Source: Streptomyces sp. 846.5 (GTDB taxonomy: Bacteria > Actinomycetota > Actinomycetes > Streptomycetales > Streptomycetaceae). Taken from it: a stretch of DNA of 64,000 bases. The notes under the pieces were generated by a model. It did not search any database. It worked only from the letters and a program-made list of their open reading frames with translations, and was not told where the DNA came from. The translations under genes and the position numbers were made by a program. Positions within the stretch are counted from its first letter, which is position 1; every line of letters begins with the position of its first letter. Positions 17,685-26,076 of the stretch are shown here, piece by piece. The DNA is taken from contig NZ_SOBN01000001.1 in assembly GCF_004365705.1 (NCBI RefSeq), forward strand, positions 5,194,001 through 5,258,000. Reading direction: 5' to 3'.

Positions 17685-18563
17685 ATGAGTTCTTCGAAGC
17701 GTTCTTCGCAGAGTTCCTCGCGGCGCGCCTCGCCGTGGAGTGACCTGGACCGCCCGCCCTTGCGCGGCGCCGCGCTGGAGCGGGCCGTGCTGCGGCCCGG
17801 CGGGCTGTGGACCTCGCTGCGGGTGGTGGCGGAGACCGGTTCGACCAACAGTGATCTGGCGGCCGAGGCGGCGCGCGGCGCGGCGGCGGGCGCGGTGCTG
17901 GTCGCCGAGGAGCAGACGGCGGGGCGGGGGCGGCTGGAGCGCCGGTGGAGCGCACCGGCGCGTTCGGGCGTCTTCCTGTCGATGCTGCTGCGTCCGGACG
18001 GCGTGTCCAAGCAGCGCTGGGGCTGGCTTCCGCTGCTGGTGGGGGTGGCGGCGGCGTCCGCGGTCAGCCAGGTGGCCGGTGTCGAGGTGCGGCTGAAGTG
18101 GCCCAACGACCTGCTGGTCGACGTCGGCGGCGAGGAGCGCAAGCTCGGCGGGATCCTGGCCGAGCTGGCGGGGGACGCCGTGGTGGTCGGCATCGGCCTC
18201 AATGTCAGCCTGCGCGAGGACGAGCTGCCGGTGCCGGGCGCCGGGTCGCTGGTGCTCGCTGGTGCCACGGTGACGGACCGGGAGACCCTGCTGCGCGCGC
18301 TGCTGCGGACCTTCGACGAGCTGTACGCGGACTGGGCCGGCGCGGCCGGCGACCCGGAGGCGAGCGGGCTGCGGGCGGCGTACGCGGCTCAGTGCGCCAC
18401 ATTGGGCCGTTCGGTGCGGGTGGAGCTGCCCGGCGGCCGGGAACTGCTCGGTGAGGCGGTGGCGGTGGACGGCGACGGCCGCCTGGTGGTGCGCGACGGC
18501 GCGGGCGAGGAGCACGCGGTGGGCGCCGGAGATGTCCTTCACGTCCGTCCTCAGCAGGTGTGA
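17685..18563 (+). CDS. birA: Biotin-[acetyl-CoA carboxylase] ligase
   Basis: About 292 residues. It attaches biotin to the EAMKM lysine of the carboxylase alpha chain via biotinyl-AMP. Seen: ETGSTNSDLA, the adenylate loop AGRGRLERRW, LKWPNDLL, KLGGILAE and VVVGIGLNV, then the C-terminal SH3-like domain (GRSVRVELPGGRELLGEA). There is no N-terminal DNA-binding domain, so it is a monofunctional ligase; the N-terminus is a Ser-rich stretch. ATG 17685 is chosen because it is nearest the conserved part and has AAGGTGCGGAG upstream; the frame is open to 17643. It is divergent from pccB, whose complex uses biotin. Confidence 0.9.
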   Translation: MSSSKRSSQSSSRRASPWSDLDRPPLRGAALERAVLRPGGLWTSLRVVAETGSTNSDLAAEAARGAAAGAVLVAEEQTAGRGRLERRWSAPARSGVFLSMLLRPDGVSKQRWGWLPLLVGVAAASAVSQVAGVEVRLKWPNDLLVDVGGEERKLGGILAELAGDAVVVGIGLNVSLREDELPVPGAGSLVLAGATVTDRETLLRALLRTFDELYADWAGAAGDPEASGLRAAYAAQCATLGRSVRVELPGGRELLGEAVAVDGDGRLVVRDGAGEEHAVGAGDVLHVRPQQV

Positions 18564-18610
18564 TGGCCCGAAACGGCTGAATCCGTGCGAGGATTCGTGC
18601 GGGCGGTGGT

Positions 18611-19858
18611 GTGAGCAAGGCCACAGGGCAGGACGCGGCGAGGGTGGAGAAGGTGGGCGACGAGGACCGGATGGCGGGCTCGGCCGAGGACGGCGCGGGC
18701 TCCGCGCCGACCGGCTCCGAGGAGTCCGTGCCGTTGCAGTTGGAGCGGCTGATCCTGGATTCCGAGCGCCAGTACACGCCGTTCCAGGCGGCCCGCGCCG
18801 CGGGTGTCCCGATGGAGCTCGCCTCGCGGTTCTGGCGGGCGATGGGCTTCGCCGACATCGGCCAGTCGCGGGCGCTGACCGACGCCGACGTGATCGCGCT
18901 GCGGCGGCTCGCCGGCCTGGTCGAGGCCGGGCTGCTGAGCGAGCCGATGGCGATCCAGGTGGCCCGGTCCACCGGCCAGACCACGGCCAGGCTGGCCGAG
19001 TGGCAGATCGACACCTTCCTGGAGCATCTGACCTCCGGGGTGGAGCCCGGTCTGACCCGCGCCGAGGTCGCGTATCCGCTGGTGGAGCTGTTGCTGCCGG
19101 AGCTGGAGCAGTTCCTGGTCTACGTCTGGCGGCGGCAGCTCGCGGCCGTCACCGGGCGGGTTGTGCAGGCCGCCGAGGACGAGGACATGCAGAGCGGTCG
19201 GCTCGCGGTGGGCTTCGCCGACCTGGTCGGCTTCACCCGGCTCTCGCGCCGGCTGGAGGAGGAGGAGCTCGGCGAGCTGGTCGAGAACTTCGAGATCAGC
19301 TGCGCGGACATCGTCGCCGGACGCGGCGGCCGGCTGGTGAAGACCCTGGGGGACGAGATCCTCTATGTCTCCGAGGACGCCGGGACGGCCGCCGAGATCG
19401 GGCTCGCCCTGGTGGAGACGCTGGGCAAGGACGACTCGATGCCGGCCCTGCGGGTCGGCATGGCCTTCGGCACGGTCACCACCCGGATGGGCGATGTCTT
19501 CGGCACCACGGTGAACCTGGCGAGCCGGCTCACCTCCATCGCCCCCAAGGACGCGGTGCTGGTGGACGGCGAGATGGCGGCGGCGCTGGAGCGGGAGGGC
19601 GCGGTGCCGCCGGCGGCCGTGGGGAGCTATCCGGGGGTGCCGCCGGGGGCGGCTGACGCCCTGTCGGCGGTCGCCTCGGTGGGGATCTCGGCGGGGGACC
19701 GGGCGCCGGCGGAACGCGTCCCGGCGGACGACGGGCCGACCGCGGCCGAGCACGAGCCGTCCTACCGCTTCGCCCTGCAGCCGATGTGGCGGCGGCCGGT
19801 GCGCGGGCTGGGTCTGGTGGAGCCCTGGCTGCTGACCCGGCGGCCGGGACCGGTCTGA
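18611..19858 (+). CDS. cya: Class III adenylate cyclase
   Basis: 415 residues making cAMP from ATP. The N-terminal half (~45-190) is helical and regulatory. The cyclase domain begins at ~residue 197 with VGFADLVGFTRLSRRLEEEE (first metal Asp), then GGRLVKTLGDEILY (second metal Asp) and the TTVNLASRLT transition-state Asn/Arg. The C-terminal part contains a Pro/Ala-rich low-complexity insertion (~335-385) before the closing FALQPMWRRPVRGLG. No membrane segment is obvious. Start GTG 18611. Its place after birA matches cya of S. coelicolor (recalled as SCO4928), where cAMP affects germination and development. Confidence 0.9.
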   Translation: MSKATGQDAARVEKVGDEDRMAGSAEDGAGSAPTGSEESVPLQLERLILDSERQYTPFQAARAAGVPMELASRFWRAMGFADIGQSRALTDADVIALRRLAGLVEAGLLSEPMAIQVARSTGQTTARLAEWQIDTFLEHLTSGVEPGLTRAEVAYPLVELLLPELEQFLVYVWRRQLAAVTGRVVQAAEDEDMQSGRLAVGFADLVGFTRLSRRLEEEELGELVENFEISCADIVAGRGGRLVKTLGDEILYVSEDAGTAAEIGLALVETLGKDDSMPALRVGMAFGTVTTRMGDVFGTTVNLASRLTSIAPKDAVLVDGEMAAALEREGAVPPAAVGSYPGVPPGAADALSAVASVGISAGDRAPAERVPADDGPTAAEHEPSYRFALQPMWRRPVRGLGLVEPWLLTRRPGPV

Positions 19859-19860
19859 CC

Positions 19861-19906
19861 GTACGTCATCTCGGTCGTACGTCATTTAGGGCGATATGTC
19901 CGCCCT
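19861..19906. promoter_or_regulatory. Direct repeats and inverted repeat upstream of the GGDEF gene
   Basis: GTACGTCAT occurs twice (19,861-19,869 and 19,877-19,885), 16 bp apart. It is followed by an inverted repeat with arms AGGGCG and CGCCCT (19,888-19,906). All sit in the 108 bp between cya and the GGDEF gene. They may be regulatory elements for the GGDEF gene, or the last may be a weak terminator for cya. This is inference from symmetry only. Confidence 0.35.
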
Positions 19907-19966
19907 GTACCTAAAGTGGTCGTCATGGCCATGGACCTGGCCCTGTCCTGAGCCGGGAGGATCAGC

Positions 19967-21673
19967 GTGCACGGCGCGGATGTGCGGTTGCGGGCGGTGG
20001 TGGGCCTGGCTCAGGCGATGTCCGGCGCGCAGTCGCGGATCGAGGCGGTGCAGGCCGCGGCGGTGCGCTCGCGGGAGGCCCTGGGCGCCGACTTCGCCGC
20101 GATCTCGGTGTGGGAACGGGAGACCGGACGGCTCCGGGTGCTGGTCAACAACGGACTGCTGGCCCCCGGTGAGAAGGAACTGCCGGAGGACGAGTCCTAC
20201 GCCGTCGCCGACTACCCCGAGATCGCGCTGTTCCTGGAGCGCCGCGGCCTCGGCGCCCCGTGGACCGTGGACGGCCTGCCGCGGGCCTGGGTGCAGACCG
20301 CGGACGGCGGCGGCGCCGACGCCAACGGCCCCGCCTGCCGGGAGCGGGCCGCCTCGCTGCGGCGGCGCGGCCGCGGCTGCTGCCTGGTCGCGCCGATCCT
20401 GCTGCGCGGCCGCGCCTGGGGTGAGCTCTACCTGGCCCGCGGCGTCGGCGACCCGGTCTTCTCCCAGGACGACGCCGAGTTCGCCACCGCCCTGGCCGCG
20501 CAGATCTCGGCCGGCCTGGCCCAGAGCGAGGAGCTGGAGGAGGTGCGCAGGCTCGCCTTCACCGATCCGCTGACCGGACTGGCCAACCGCCGCGCGGTCG
20601 ACGCCCGGCTGGACGCGGCGCTGACCGCGCACCGGGAGCACGGGACCGTCGTCTCGCTGGTGGTCTGCGACGTCAACGGCCTCAAGCGGGTCAACGACGA
20701 GCTGGGCCACGAGGTCGGCGACCAGTTGCTCGAGCGGTTCGCCAACCAGCTGTCGCTGTGCGGGGCGATGCTGCCGGGCAGCGTCGCCGGGAGGCTCGGC
20801 GGCGACGAGTTCTGTCTGGTCACCGAGGGCGCGTCGGCCGACGAGGTGGTCCGGGTCGCCGAGGAGCTGTGCGCGCAGGCGCTGACGCTCGATCAGGGCG
20901 ACGGCGTCGCCTGCGGAGTCGCCTCGACCGGCGACCCGATCGGCCCGGTCACCACCGCGGACCGGCTGTTCCGGCTGGCCGACGCGGCCCAGTACCGGGC
21001 CAAGGCGGGACAGGCCTCACGCCCGGTGGTCGCCGGGCGCGGCGAGCTGCCCGACCCGACGGTGCAGCTCGCCGAGACCGGCGAGGTGCCGCGGCCCGGA
21101 CGGCGCGGCGAGCGGCGGCGGTTCCGCGGGGCTCGCCACAGCGCGGACCCCGGGGTGCTGATCGCGGCGGTGACCTCGGCGATCGACGAGGCCCGGCGCA
21201 GGGACACGCTTGGCCGGCTGGAGGTCGTCGCGGAGACCACGGCGAGGATGCTGGACGCGGTGTCCTGGTGGATCTCCTACGTCGGGCCCGGGTCGCTGCA
21301 GATGCGCACCTCCCACTACGGCGTCCGCAGGATGACCCGGGGGCCGGGCAGCATCCGGGCCCAGGTGCAGCGGGCCGTCAACGAGGCTCCCGACGCGGTC
21401 TTCGACCTCCGCTCCTACCCGCTCACCGCGGAGGCGGTCCGCGGTCACGCCTTCACCATGCGGGCGGGGGTGCCGGGCAACGACCCGGCGGAGGAGGCGG
21501 TCCTCATGGTCGGCGGGTACCGCGCGGTCCTCGCCGCGGGGGGCAGCAACGCCGCCGGCGGCTGGCTGATCGAACTCTTCGCCGACGAGTCCACCCTCTC
21601 CTACGCAGCCCTGGGCCCCGCCCTCCGAGCCCTCGTCGCCGTCGCCCTGTCCGGGCCCGCGTCGCCGCCGTGA
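19967..21673 (+). CDS. cdgE: GAF-GGDEF diguanylate cyclase (CdgE-like)
   Basis: 568 residues. The N-terminal GAF sensor domain is about 10-180. The GGDEF domain is about 190-350: FTDPLTGLANRRAVDARL, then GRLGGDEFCLV with an intact active-site GGDEF. A C-terminal domain (~395-560) resembles a second GAF. No RxxD inhibitory site is seen upstream of GGDEF. It should make cyclic di-GMP from GTP, which in Streptomyces controls development through BldD and other receptors. The start is GTG with GGGAGGATC upstream. It lies next to cya, so two cyclic-nucleotide synthesis genes are neighbours. The symbol is by position and domain order, recalled from S. coelicolor. Confidence 0.85.
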   Translation: MHGADVRLRAVVGLAQAMSGAQSRIEAVQAAAVRSREALGADFAAISVWERETGRLRVLVNNGLLAPGEKELPEDESYAVADYPEIALFLERRGLGAPWTVDGLPRAWVQTADGGGADANGPACRERAASLRRRGRGCCLVAPILLRGRAWGELYLARGVGDPVFSQDDAEFATALAAQISAGLAQSEELEEVRRLAFTDPLTGLANRRAVDARLDAALTAHREHGTVVSLVVCDVNGLKRVNDELGHEVGDQLLERFANQLSLCGAMLPGSVAGRLGGDEFCLVTEGASADEVVRVAEELCAQALTLDQGDGVACGVASTGDPIGPVTTADRLFRLADAAQYRAKAGQASRPVVAGRGELPDPTVQLAETGEVPRPGRRGERRRFRGARHSADPGVLIAAVTSAIDEARRRDTLGRLEVVAETTARMLDAVSWWISYVGPGSLQMRTSHYGVRRMTRGPGSIRAQVQRAVNEAPDAVFDLRSYPLTAEAVRGHAFTMRAGVPGNDPAEEAVLMVGGYRAVLAAGGSNAAGGWLIELFADESTLSYAALGPALRALVAVALSGPASPP

Positions 21674-21703
21674 GCTCACAGGTGCAGCTTGGTGCATGGC
21701 TTG

Positions 21704-21855
21704 TCGCGCAGTTCCCCGCGCCCCTAGGGGTCTGCAACTGGCCCAGTTGCACACGTCCAGGGGCGCGGGGAACTGCGCGAGAACCCCGCACCTACGCGCC
21801 ACTCAACGTCAAAGCCGAGCCATGCAGTTGCTCAGGGGCGCGGGGAACTGCGCGA
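21704..21855. repeat. Intergenic inverted repeat, type A, plus an extra half copy
   Basis: Arms TCGCGCAGTTCCCCGCGCCC (21,704 on) and its complement (ending 21,780) enclose an inner hairpin GCAACTG-GCC-CAGTTGC. A further single arm lies at 21,833-21,855. The element fills the gap between the convergent cdgE and fdhD genes, so a bidirectional terminator role is plausible. Related copies occur at five other places in the window. Confidence 0.85.
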
Positions 21856-21881
21856 ACAACCATGCACGACCCGCGCCGGGC

Positions 21882-22706
21882 TCAGGCCAGTGCCACCCTC
21901 TCGGTCCCCGCATAGACGTTCGCGCTGTGGCCCCGGAGGAAGCCGACCAGGGTGAGCCCCAGCTCGGAGGCGAGGTCGACCGCCAGGGAGGACGGCGCCG
22001 AGACGGCCGCGAGCAGCGGTATCCCGGCCATCGCCGCCTTCTGGGTGAGCTCGAAGGAGGCCCGTCCGCTGACCATGAGCAGATGGCCGGTCAGCGGCAG
22101 CATCCCCTCCCGGAGGGCCCAGCCGACCACCTTGTCGACGGCGTTGTGCCGTCCCACGTCCTCCCGCAGGCACAGCAGCTCGCCGTCCGCGGTGAAGAGC
22201 CCGGCCGCGTGCAGGCCGCCGGTGGAGTCGAAGACCTTCTGTGCCGCGCGCAGCGCGTCCGGCAGGCCGTAGAGGGTGTCCGGCGCCACCCGGAGCCCGT
22301 CCGCCGCCACGTCGTACGGCACGCGCATGCGAATCGCGTCGACGGTCTCCCGCCCGCACAGCCCGCACGCACTGGAGGTGAGCAGATTGCGGTGGGCCGA
22401 GACCGGCGCGGCCGCCCCCCGTGGGAGCGAGGCGTCGATGACGTTGTAGGTCTGCAGCCCGTCCGGGTCCGTCCCGGCGCAGTATCGCAGCGCCGCCAGG
22501 TCCTCCGTCGAGGCCGCCAGGCCTTCCCCCACCAGGAATCCGGCCACCAGGTCGAAGTCATGGCCGGGGGTGCGCATGGTGACCGTGAGCGCCTCGCCGT
22601 TGATCCTGATCTCCAGCGGTTCCTCGGCTGCCAGCGCGTCGGGGCGGTAGCTGCCCTGCTGTTCCCGCAGCCGCAGCACCCGGCGCCGTTCGGTGGTCCG
22701 TCCCAT
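21882..22706 (-). CDS. fdhD: Formate dehydrogenase accessory sulfurtransferase FdhD
   Basis: About 274 residues. FdhD transfers sulfur from cysteine desulfurase to the molybdenum cofactor of formate dehydrogenase. Seen: AEEPLEIRINGEALTVTMRTPGHDFDLVAGFL near the N-terminus, the catalytic CGLCG (CxxC) loop, REDVGRHNAVDKVVG, VSGRASFELTQKAAMAGIP and a C-terminal RGHSANVY. ATG 22706 (MGRTTERRR) is preferred over GTG 22715 by similarity to Streptomyces homologues (recalled). No formate dehydrogenase gene lies in the window. It is divergent from hutH, only 64 bp between the starts. Confidence 0.92.
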   Translation of the reverse strand: MGRTTERRRVLRLREQQGSYRPDALAAEEPLEIRINGEALTVTMRTPGHDFDLVAGFLVGEGLAASTEDLAALRYCAGTDPDGLQTYNVIDASLPRGAAAPVSAHRNLLTSSACGLCGRETVDAIRMRVPYDVAADGLRVAPDTLYGLPDALRAAQKVFDSTGGLHAAGLFTADGELLCLREDVGRHNAVDKVVGWALREGMLPLTGHLLMVSGRASFELTQKAAMAGIPLLAAVSAPSSLAVDLASELGLTLVGFLRGHSANVYAGTERVALA

Positions 22707-22770
22707 ACCGGACACGGTATCTGGCCTGGCCTAGTTGTCATATCGCCATTCACCTGATGTGATTCCGTAT

Positions 22771-24339
22771 ATGGATATGCACAACGTGGTGGACGACGTG
22801 GTCGTCGTCGGCAAGTCTGATGTCGCCCCGGCGGATGTCATCGCCGTCGCTCGTGGCAACGCCCGGATCGAACTCTCGGCCGACGCGCTCGCGGAGATGG
22901 CGGGCTCACGTGCCCGGATCGACGCACTGGCGGCCGAGCCCCGCCCGGTCTACGGGGTCTCCACCGGTTTCGGCGCGCTGGCCGTGCGCCACATCGAGCG
23001 GCCGCTGCGCGCGCAGCTGCAGCGCTCGCTGGTGCGCTCGCACGCCGCCGGGATGGGCCCGCAGGTCGAGCGCGAGGTCACCCGCGCGCTGATGTTCCTG
23101 CGGCTGAAGACGCTGGCGTCGGGCCGCACCGGGGTCCGCCCGGTGGTCGCCGAGACCATGGCGGCCATCCTCAACGCCGACATCACCCCGGTGGTCCGCG
23201 AGTACGGCTCGCTCGGCTGCTCCGGCGACCTCGCACCGCTCTCGCACTGCGCGCTGACGCTGATGGGCGAGGGGCTGGCCTACGGTTCCGACGGCGAGGT
23301 CCGCCCGGCCGGCGAGCTGTTGACCGAGGCCGGGATCACCCCGATCGAGCTGGCCGAGAAGGAGGGCCTGGCCCTCATCAACGGCACCGACGGCATGCTC
23401 GGCATGCTGGTGATGGCCATCGCCGACCTGGCCCGGCTGTTCACCACCGCCGACGTCACCGCCGCGATGTCGCTGGAGGCCCTGCTCGGCACCGAGAAGG
23501 TGCTCCAGCCGGAGCTGCACGCCATCCGCCCGCATCCGGGCCAGGCCGCCAGCGCCGCCAACATGCTCAAGGTGCTGGAGGGCTCCGGCCTCACCGGGCA
23601 CCACCAGGACGACGCGCCCCGGGTCCAGGACGCCTACTCCATCCGCTGCGCCCCCCAGGTTACCGGCGCGGGCCGGGACACCCTGTCGCACGCCATGCTG
23701 GTCGCCGACCGGGAGCTGGCCGCCGCGGTCGACAATCCGGTGGTGCTGCCCGACGGCCGGGTCGAGTCCAACGGCAACTTCCACGGCGCGCCGGTGGCCT
23801 ACGTCCTGGACTTCCTCGCCATCGCCGCCGCGGACCTGGGCTCGATCGCCGAGCGCCGCACCGACCGGCTGCTCGACAAGAGCCGCTCGCACGGCCTGCC
23901 GGCCTTCCTGGCCGACGACCCGGGCCTGGACTCCGGCCTGATGATCGCTCAGTACACCCAGGCCGCCCTGGTCAGCGAGAACAAGCGGCTCGCCGTCCCG
24001 GCCTCGGTCGACTCCATCCCCTCCTCGGCGATGCAGGAGGACCATGTCTCGATGGGCTGGTCCGCGGCGCGCAAGCTGCGCCAGGCCGTGGACAACCTGG
24101 CCCGCATCCTCGCCGTCGAGCTGACTGCCTCGGCCCGCGCGCTGGAGATCCGTCTCAACGCCGGCAACGGCCCGATCGCCCCGGCGACGGCCGCGGCGCT
24201 GGCCGGCGCCCGCGCGGCGGGCGTGGTCGGTCCGGGCACGGACCGCTTCCTCGCCCCGGACCTGGAGGCGGCCGAGGCGTATGTCGCCAGTGGCGGCCTG
24301 GTCGCCGCCGTGGAGTCGGTCACCGGAACGCTGGCCTGA
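22771..24339 (+). CDS. hutH: Histidine ammonia-lyase
   Basis: About 522 residues; converts histidine to urocanate and ammonia, the first hut step. Seen: YGVSTGFGAL with the catalytic Tyr, the MIO-forming loop YGSLGCSGDLAPLSH, SIRCAPQVTGA, VESNGNFHG and QEDHVSMGW. The MIO triad reads Cys-Ser-Gly rather than the textbook Ala-Ser-Gly; I recall the same in Streptomyces histidases. The start MDMH at 22771 is favoured over the upstream ATG. It is divergent from fdhD and 4 kb upstream of hutU, so hut genes are in two transcription units here. Confidence 0.94.
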   Translation: MDMHNVVDDVVVVGKSDVAPADVIAVARGNARIELSADALAEMAGSRARIDALAAEPRPVYGVSTGFGALAVRHIERPLRAQLQRSLVRSHAAGMGPQVEREVTRALMFLRLKTLASGRTGVRPVVAETMAAILNADITPVVREYGSLGCSGDLAPLSHCALTLMGEGLAYGSDGEVRPAGELLTEAGITPIELAEKEGLALINGTDGMLGMLVMAIADLARLFTTADVTAAMSLEALLGTEKVLQPELHAIRPHPGQAASAANMLKVLEGSGLTGHHQDDAPRVQDAYSIRCAPQVTGAGRDTLSHAMLVADRELAAAVDNPVVLPDGRVESNGNFHGAPVAYVLDFLAIAAADLGSIAERRTDRLLDKSRSHGLPAFLADDPGLDSGLMIAQYTQAALVSENKRLAVPASVDSIPSSAMQEDHVSMGWSAARKLRQAVDNLARILAVELTASARALEIRLNAGNGPIAPATAAALAGARAAGVVGPGTDRFLAPDLEAAEAYVASGGLVAAVESVTGTLA

Positions 24340-24368
24340 CCGGCAGCGTGATCAGTCGTGACGGGTGG

Positions 24369-24770
24369 TCAGTTCCACTCGTCGCGATTGGTCCGGGGGC
24401 GGCGCTCGTCCTGGTCGGCGTAGCGCTGGCCGCGCAACTGGACGAAGTTGAGGCCGACGATGCCGGCCCAGACGATGAACAGGCCCCCGACATGTCCGAA
24501 GTTGGCACCCACCGCCGACAGCGGCACCGCCGCCACCAGCGACACGTACTGGAAGGCGCCGCTGAAACCCCTGCGTCTCGGCGGGCGCTGCTCGGTCGCC
24601 GCCGACCCGAGCTCGCGGCGGACCCGGACCGCGATCTGGGCCTCAAGCCGCTCGTCCAGGCGGCGCAGAAAACCGTCCATGACCTCGGTCTCGTACTCGG
24701 GACCGAGCTCCCGCGCCGTGTGGGCCGCGGCCCGCAGGTCCTTCTTGGTCTCGCTCTCGACTGGGTTCAT
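24369..24770 (-). CDS. Small membrane protein of unknown function
   Basis: 133 residues. The N-terminal half is charged and helical (KKDLRAAAHTARELGPEYETEVMDGFLRRLDERLEAQI), and two hydrophobic segments follow (about residues 70-90 and 92-112), then a hydrophilic tail. The layout resembles small actinobacterial proteins in which a cytoplasmic helix precedes a helical hairpin. I do not recognise a catalytic function. It is convergent with hutH (30 bp apart) and divergent from the RpiR regulator, so it probably has its own promoter. Confidence 0.72.
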   Translation of the reverse strand: MNPVESETKKDLRAAAHTARELGPEYETEVMDGFLRRLDERLEAQIAVRVRRELGSAATEQRPPRRRGFSGAFQYVSLVAAVPLSAVGANFGHVGGLFIVWAGIVGLNFVQLRGQRYADQDERRPRTNRDEWN

Positions 24771-24890
24771 ACCTGTGAGCGTAGGGACCAGCAGGGGTTC
24801 GGCACCGCCGGAGACACCGATCTCGGGGTTGTCTCAGGGACATATCAGGGGCGTGCCGACCGTGTCCGGCGGGCAAGACGGCACTTGCCG

Positions 24891-24914
24891 ACTCTGCATG
24901 GAGTCATGCAGAGT
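24891..24914. promoter_or_regulatory. Perfect 9 bp inverted repeat upstream of the RpiR regulator gene
   Basis: Arms ACTCTGCAT and ATGCAGAGT are separated by GGAGTC. The centre is about 77 bp upstream of the regulator start and in the divergent intergenic region shared with the 24,369-24,770 gene. It is a candidate autoregulatory operator. Confidence 0.55.
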
Positions 24915-24979
24915 CAACGGACAGTGAATGTTCCCCGCTGCCCGCCCCCCACCAGGCGGCCAGGGGGAGAGGAGAAGCG

Positions 24980-25909
24980 ATGAGCACCACTGCCACCAAC
25001 AAGGACGCTCCGATCAAGACGCCACCCGCTGGCCCAGGGGGGGAGGCCGTCGCGACCGGTCCGTCCGGCAGGCTGCTGCGTCTGTTCGACGGTCACCGGT
25101 TGACGCCGACTCAGCGCAGGATCGCCCACTGCCTGGTCCGCAACGCCGCCGAGGCGCCGTTCCTGTCCAGCGTCGAGGTGGCCGAGCTGGCCGGGGTGAG
25201 CCAGCCCTCGGTGACCCGCTTCGCGGTGGCCCTCGGCTTCGACGGCTACCCCGCGCTGCGCAAGCAGCTCCGCGAGCTCGGCCTGGGCGAGCCCGGCGAG
25301 TCCGGCGCGGGCCGGGAGACCGAGCGGGACGTGGTCCGCAACGAACAGCAGCAGGCGGTGCTCTCGGAGATCGCCAACCTGCAGCACCTGGCGGCGGTGC
25401 TGGCCGATCCCGAGCCGGTGCTGCAGGCGGCCAAGCTGCTGGCGGCCTCCCGTCCGCTGCTGGTCCTCGGCCTGCGGGCCGGCTCCGCGCAGGCGCACGG
25501 CTTCGCGTACTTCGCCGCCAAGGTGCACCCGGACGTGCGGCTGCTGGACGAGGGCGGCAGCATGCTGCTCGACCGGATCGAGCAGGCGGCCAGGGCCGGG
25601 GCGACCACGCTGATCTGCTTCGCGCTGCCGCGCCATCCGCGCGAACTGCTGGAGGCGCTGACGGCGGCCAAGCAGGCCGGGCTGACCGTGATCACGGTCG
25701 CGGACAGCGCGTTCGCCCCGGTGTCCGGGCTGACGGATCTGATGCTCCCGGCCGCGGTGGGCTCCAGTCTGATCTTCGACACGGCCTGTGCGCCGATGAT
25801 GCTGGGACGGGTGCTGCTCCAGGCGATGTGCGACGAACTGCCCGGAGCGGTCAGCCGGCTGGAGGAGTTCGAGCACGCGGCGGCGGCCCGGGGGCTGTTC
25901 GTCGGCTGA
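24980..25909 (+). CDS. MurR/RpiR family transcriptional regulator
   Basis: 309 residues. After a ~35-residue low-complexity N-terminus comes an RpiR-type helix-turn-helix (LTPTQRRIAHCLVRNAAEA ... ELAGVSQPSVTRFAVALGFDGYPALRKQLR). A C-terminal SIS domain (about 140-290; LLVLGLRAGSAQAHGFAYFAAKV) binds phosphosugars in this family. ATG 24980 has GGGGAGAGGAG upstream. It is not adjacent to a sugar operon. It lies between hutH and hutU, and a link to histidine use is possible but unproven. A perfect inverted repeat upstream suggests autoregulation. Confidence 0.88.
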   Translation: MSTTATNKDAPIKTPPAGPGGEAVATGPSGRLLRLFDGHRLTPTQRRIAHCLVRNAAEAPFLSSVEVAELAGVSQPSVTRFAVALGFDGYPALRKQLRELGLGEPGESGAGRETERDVVRNEQQQAVLSEIANLQHLAAVLADPEPVLQAAKLLAASRPLLVLGLRAGSAQAHGFAYFAAKVHPDVRLLDEGGSMLLDRIEQAARAGATTLICFALPRHPRELLEALTAAKQAGLTVITVADSAFAPVSGLTDLMLPAAVGSSLIFDTACAPMMLGRVLLQAMCDELPGAVSRLEEFEHAAAARGLFVG

Positions 25910-26076
25910 CACTGCCGGATCGCCGATGTGGTTCCTGAGTGACTGGAATCGAGCAGAACCGGTCCATTTCACGCGGATCCCTCCTGGTGGCCGCGGTCGG
26001 GCGTAGGTTCCAGCTGAAGCTCGTCCCGGTTCCCACTGCTCCCACGGTTGCCCCGTGCGCTCTGGAGGTACAGGCA

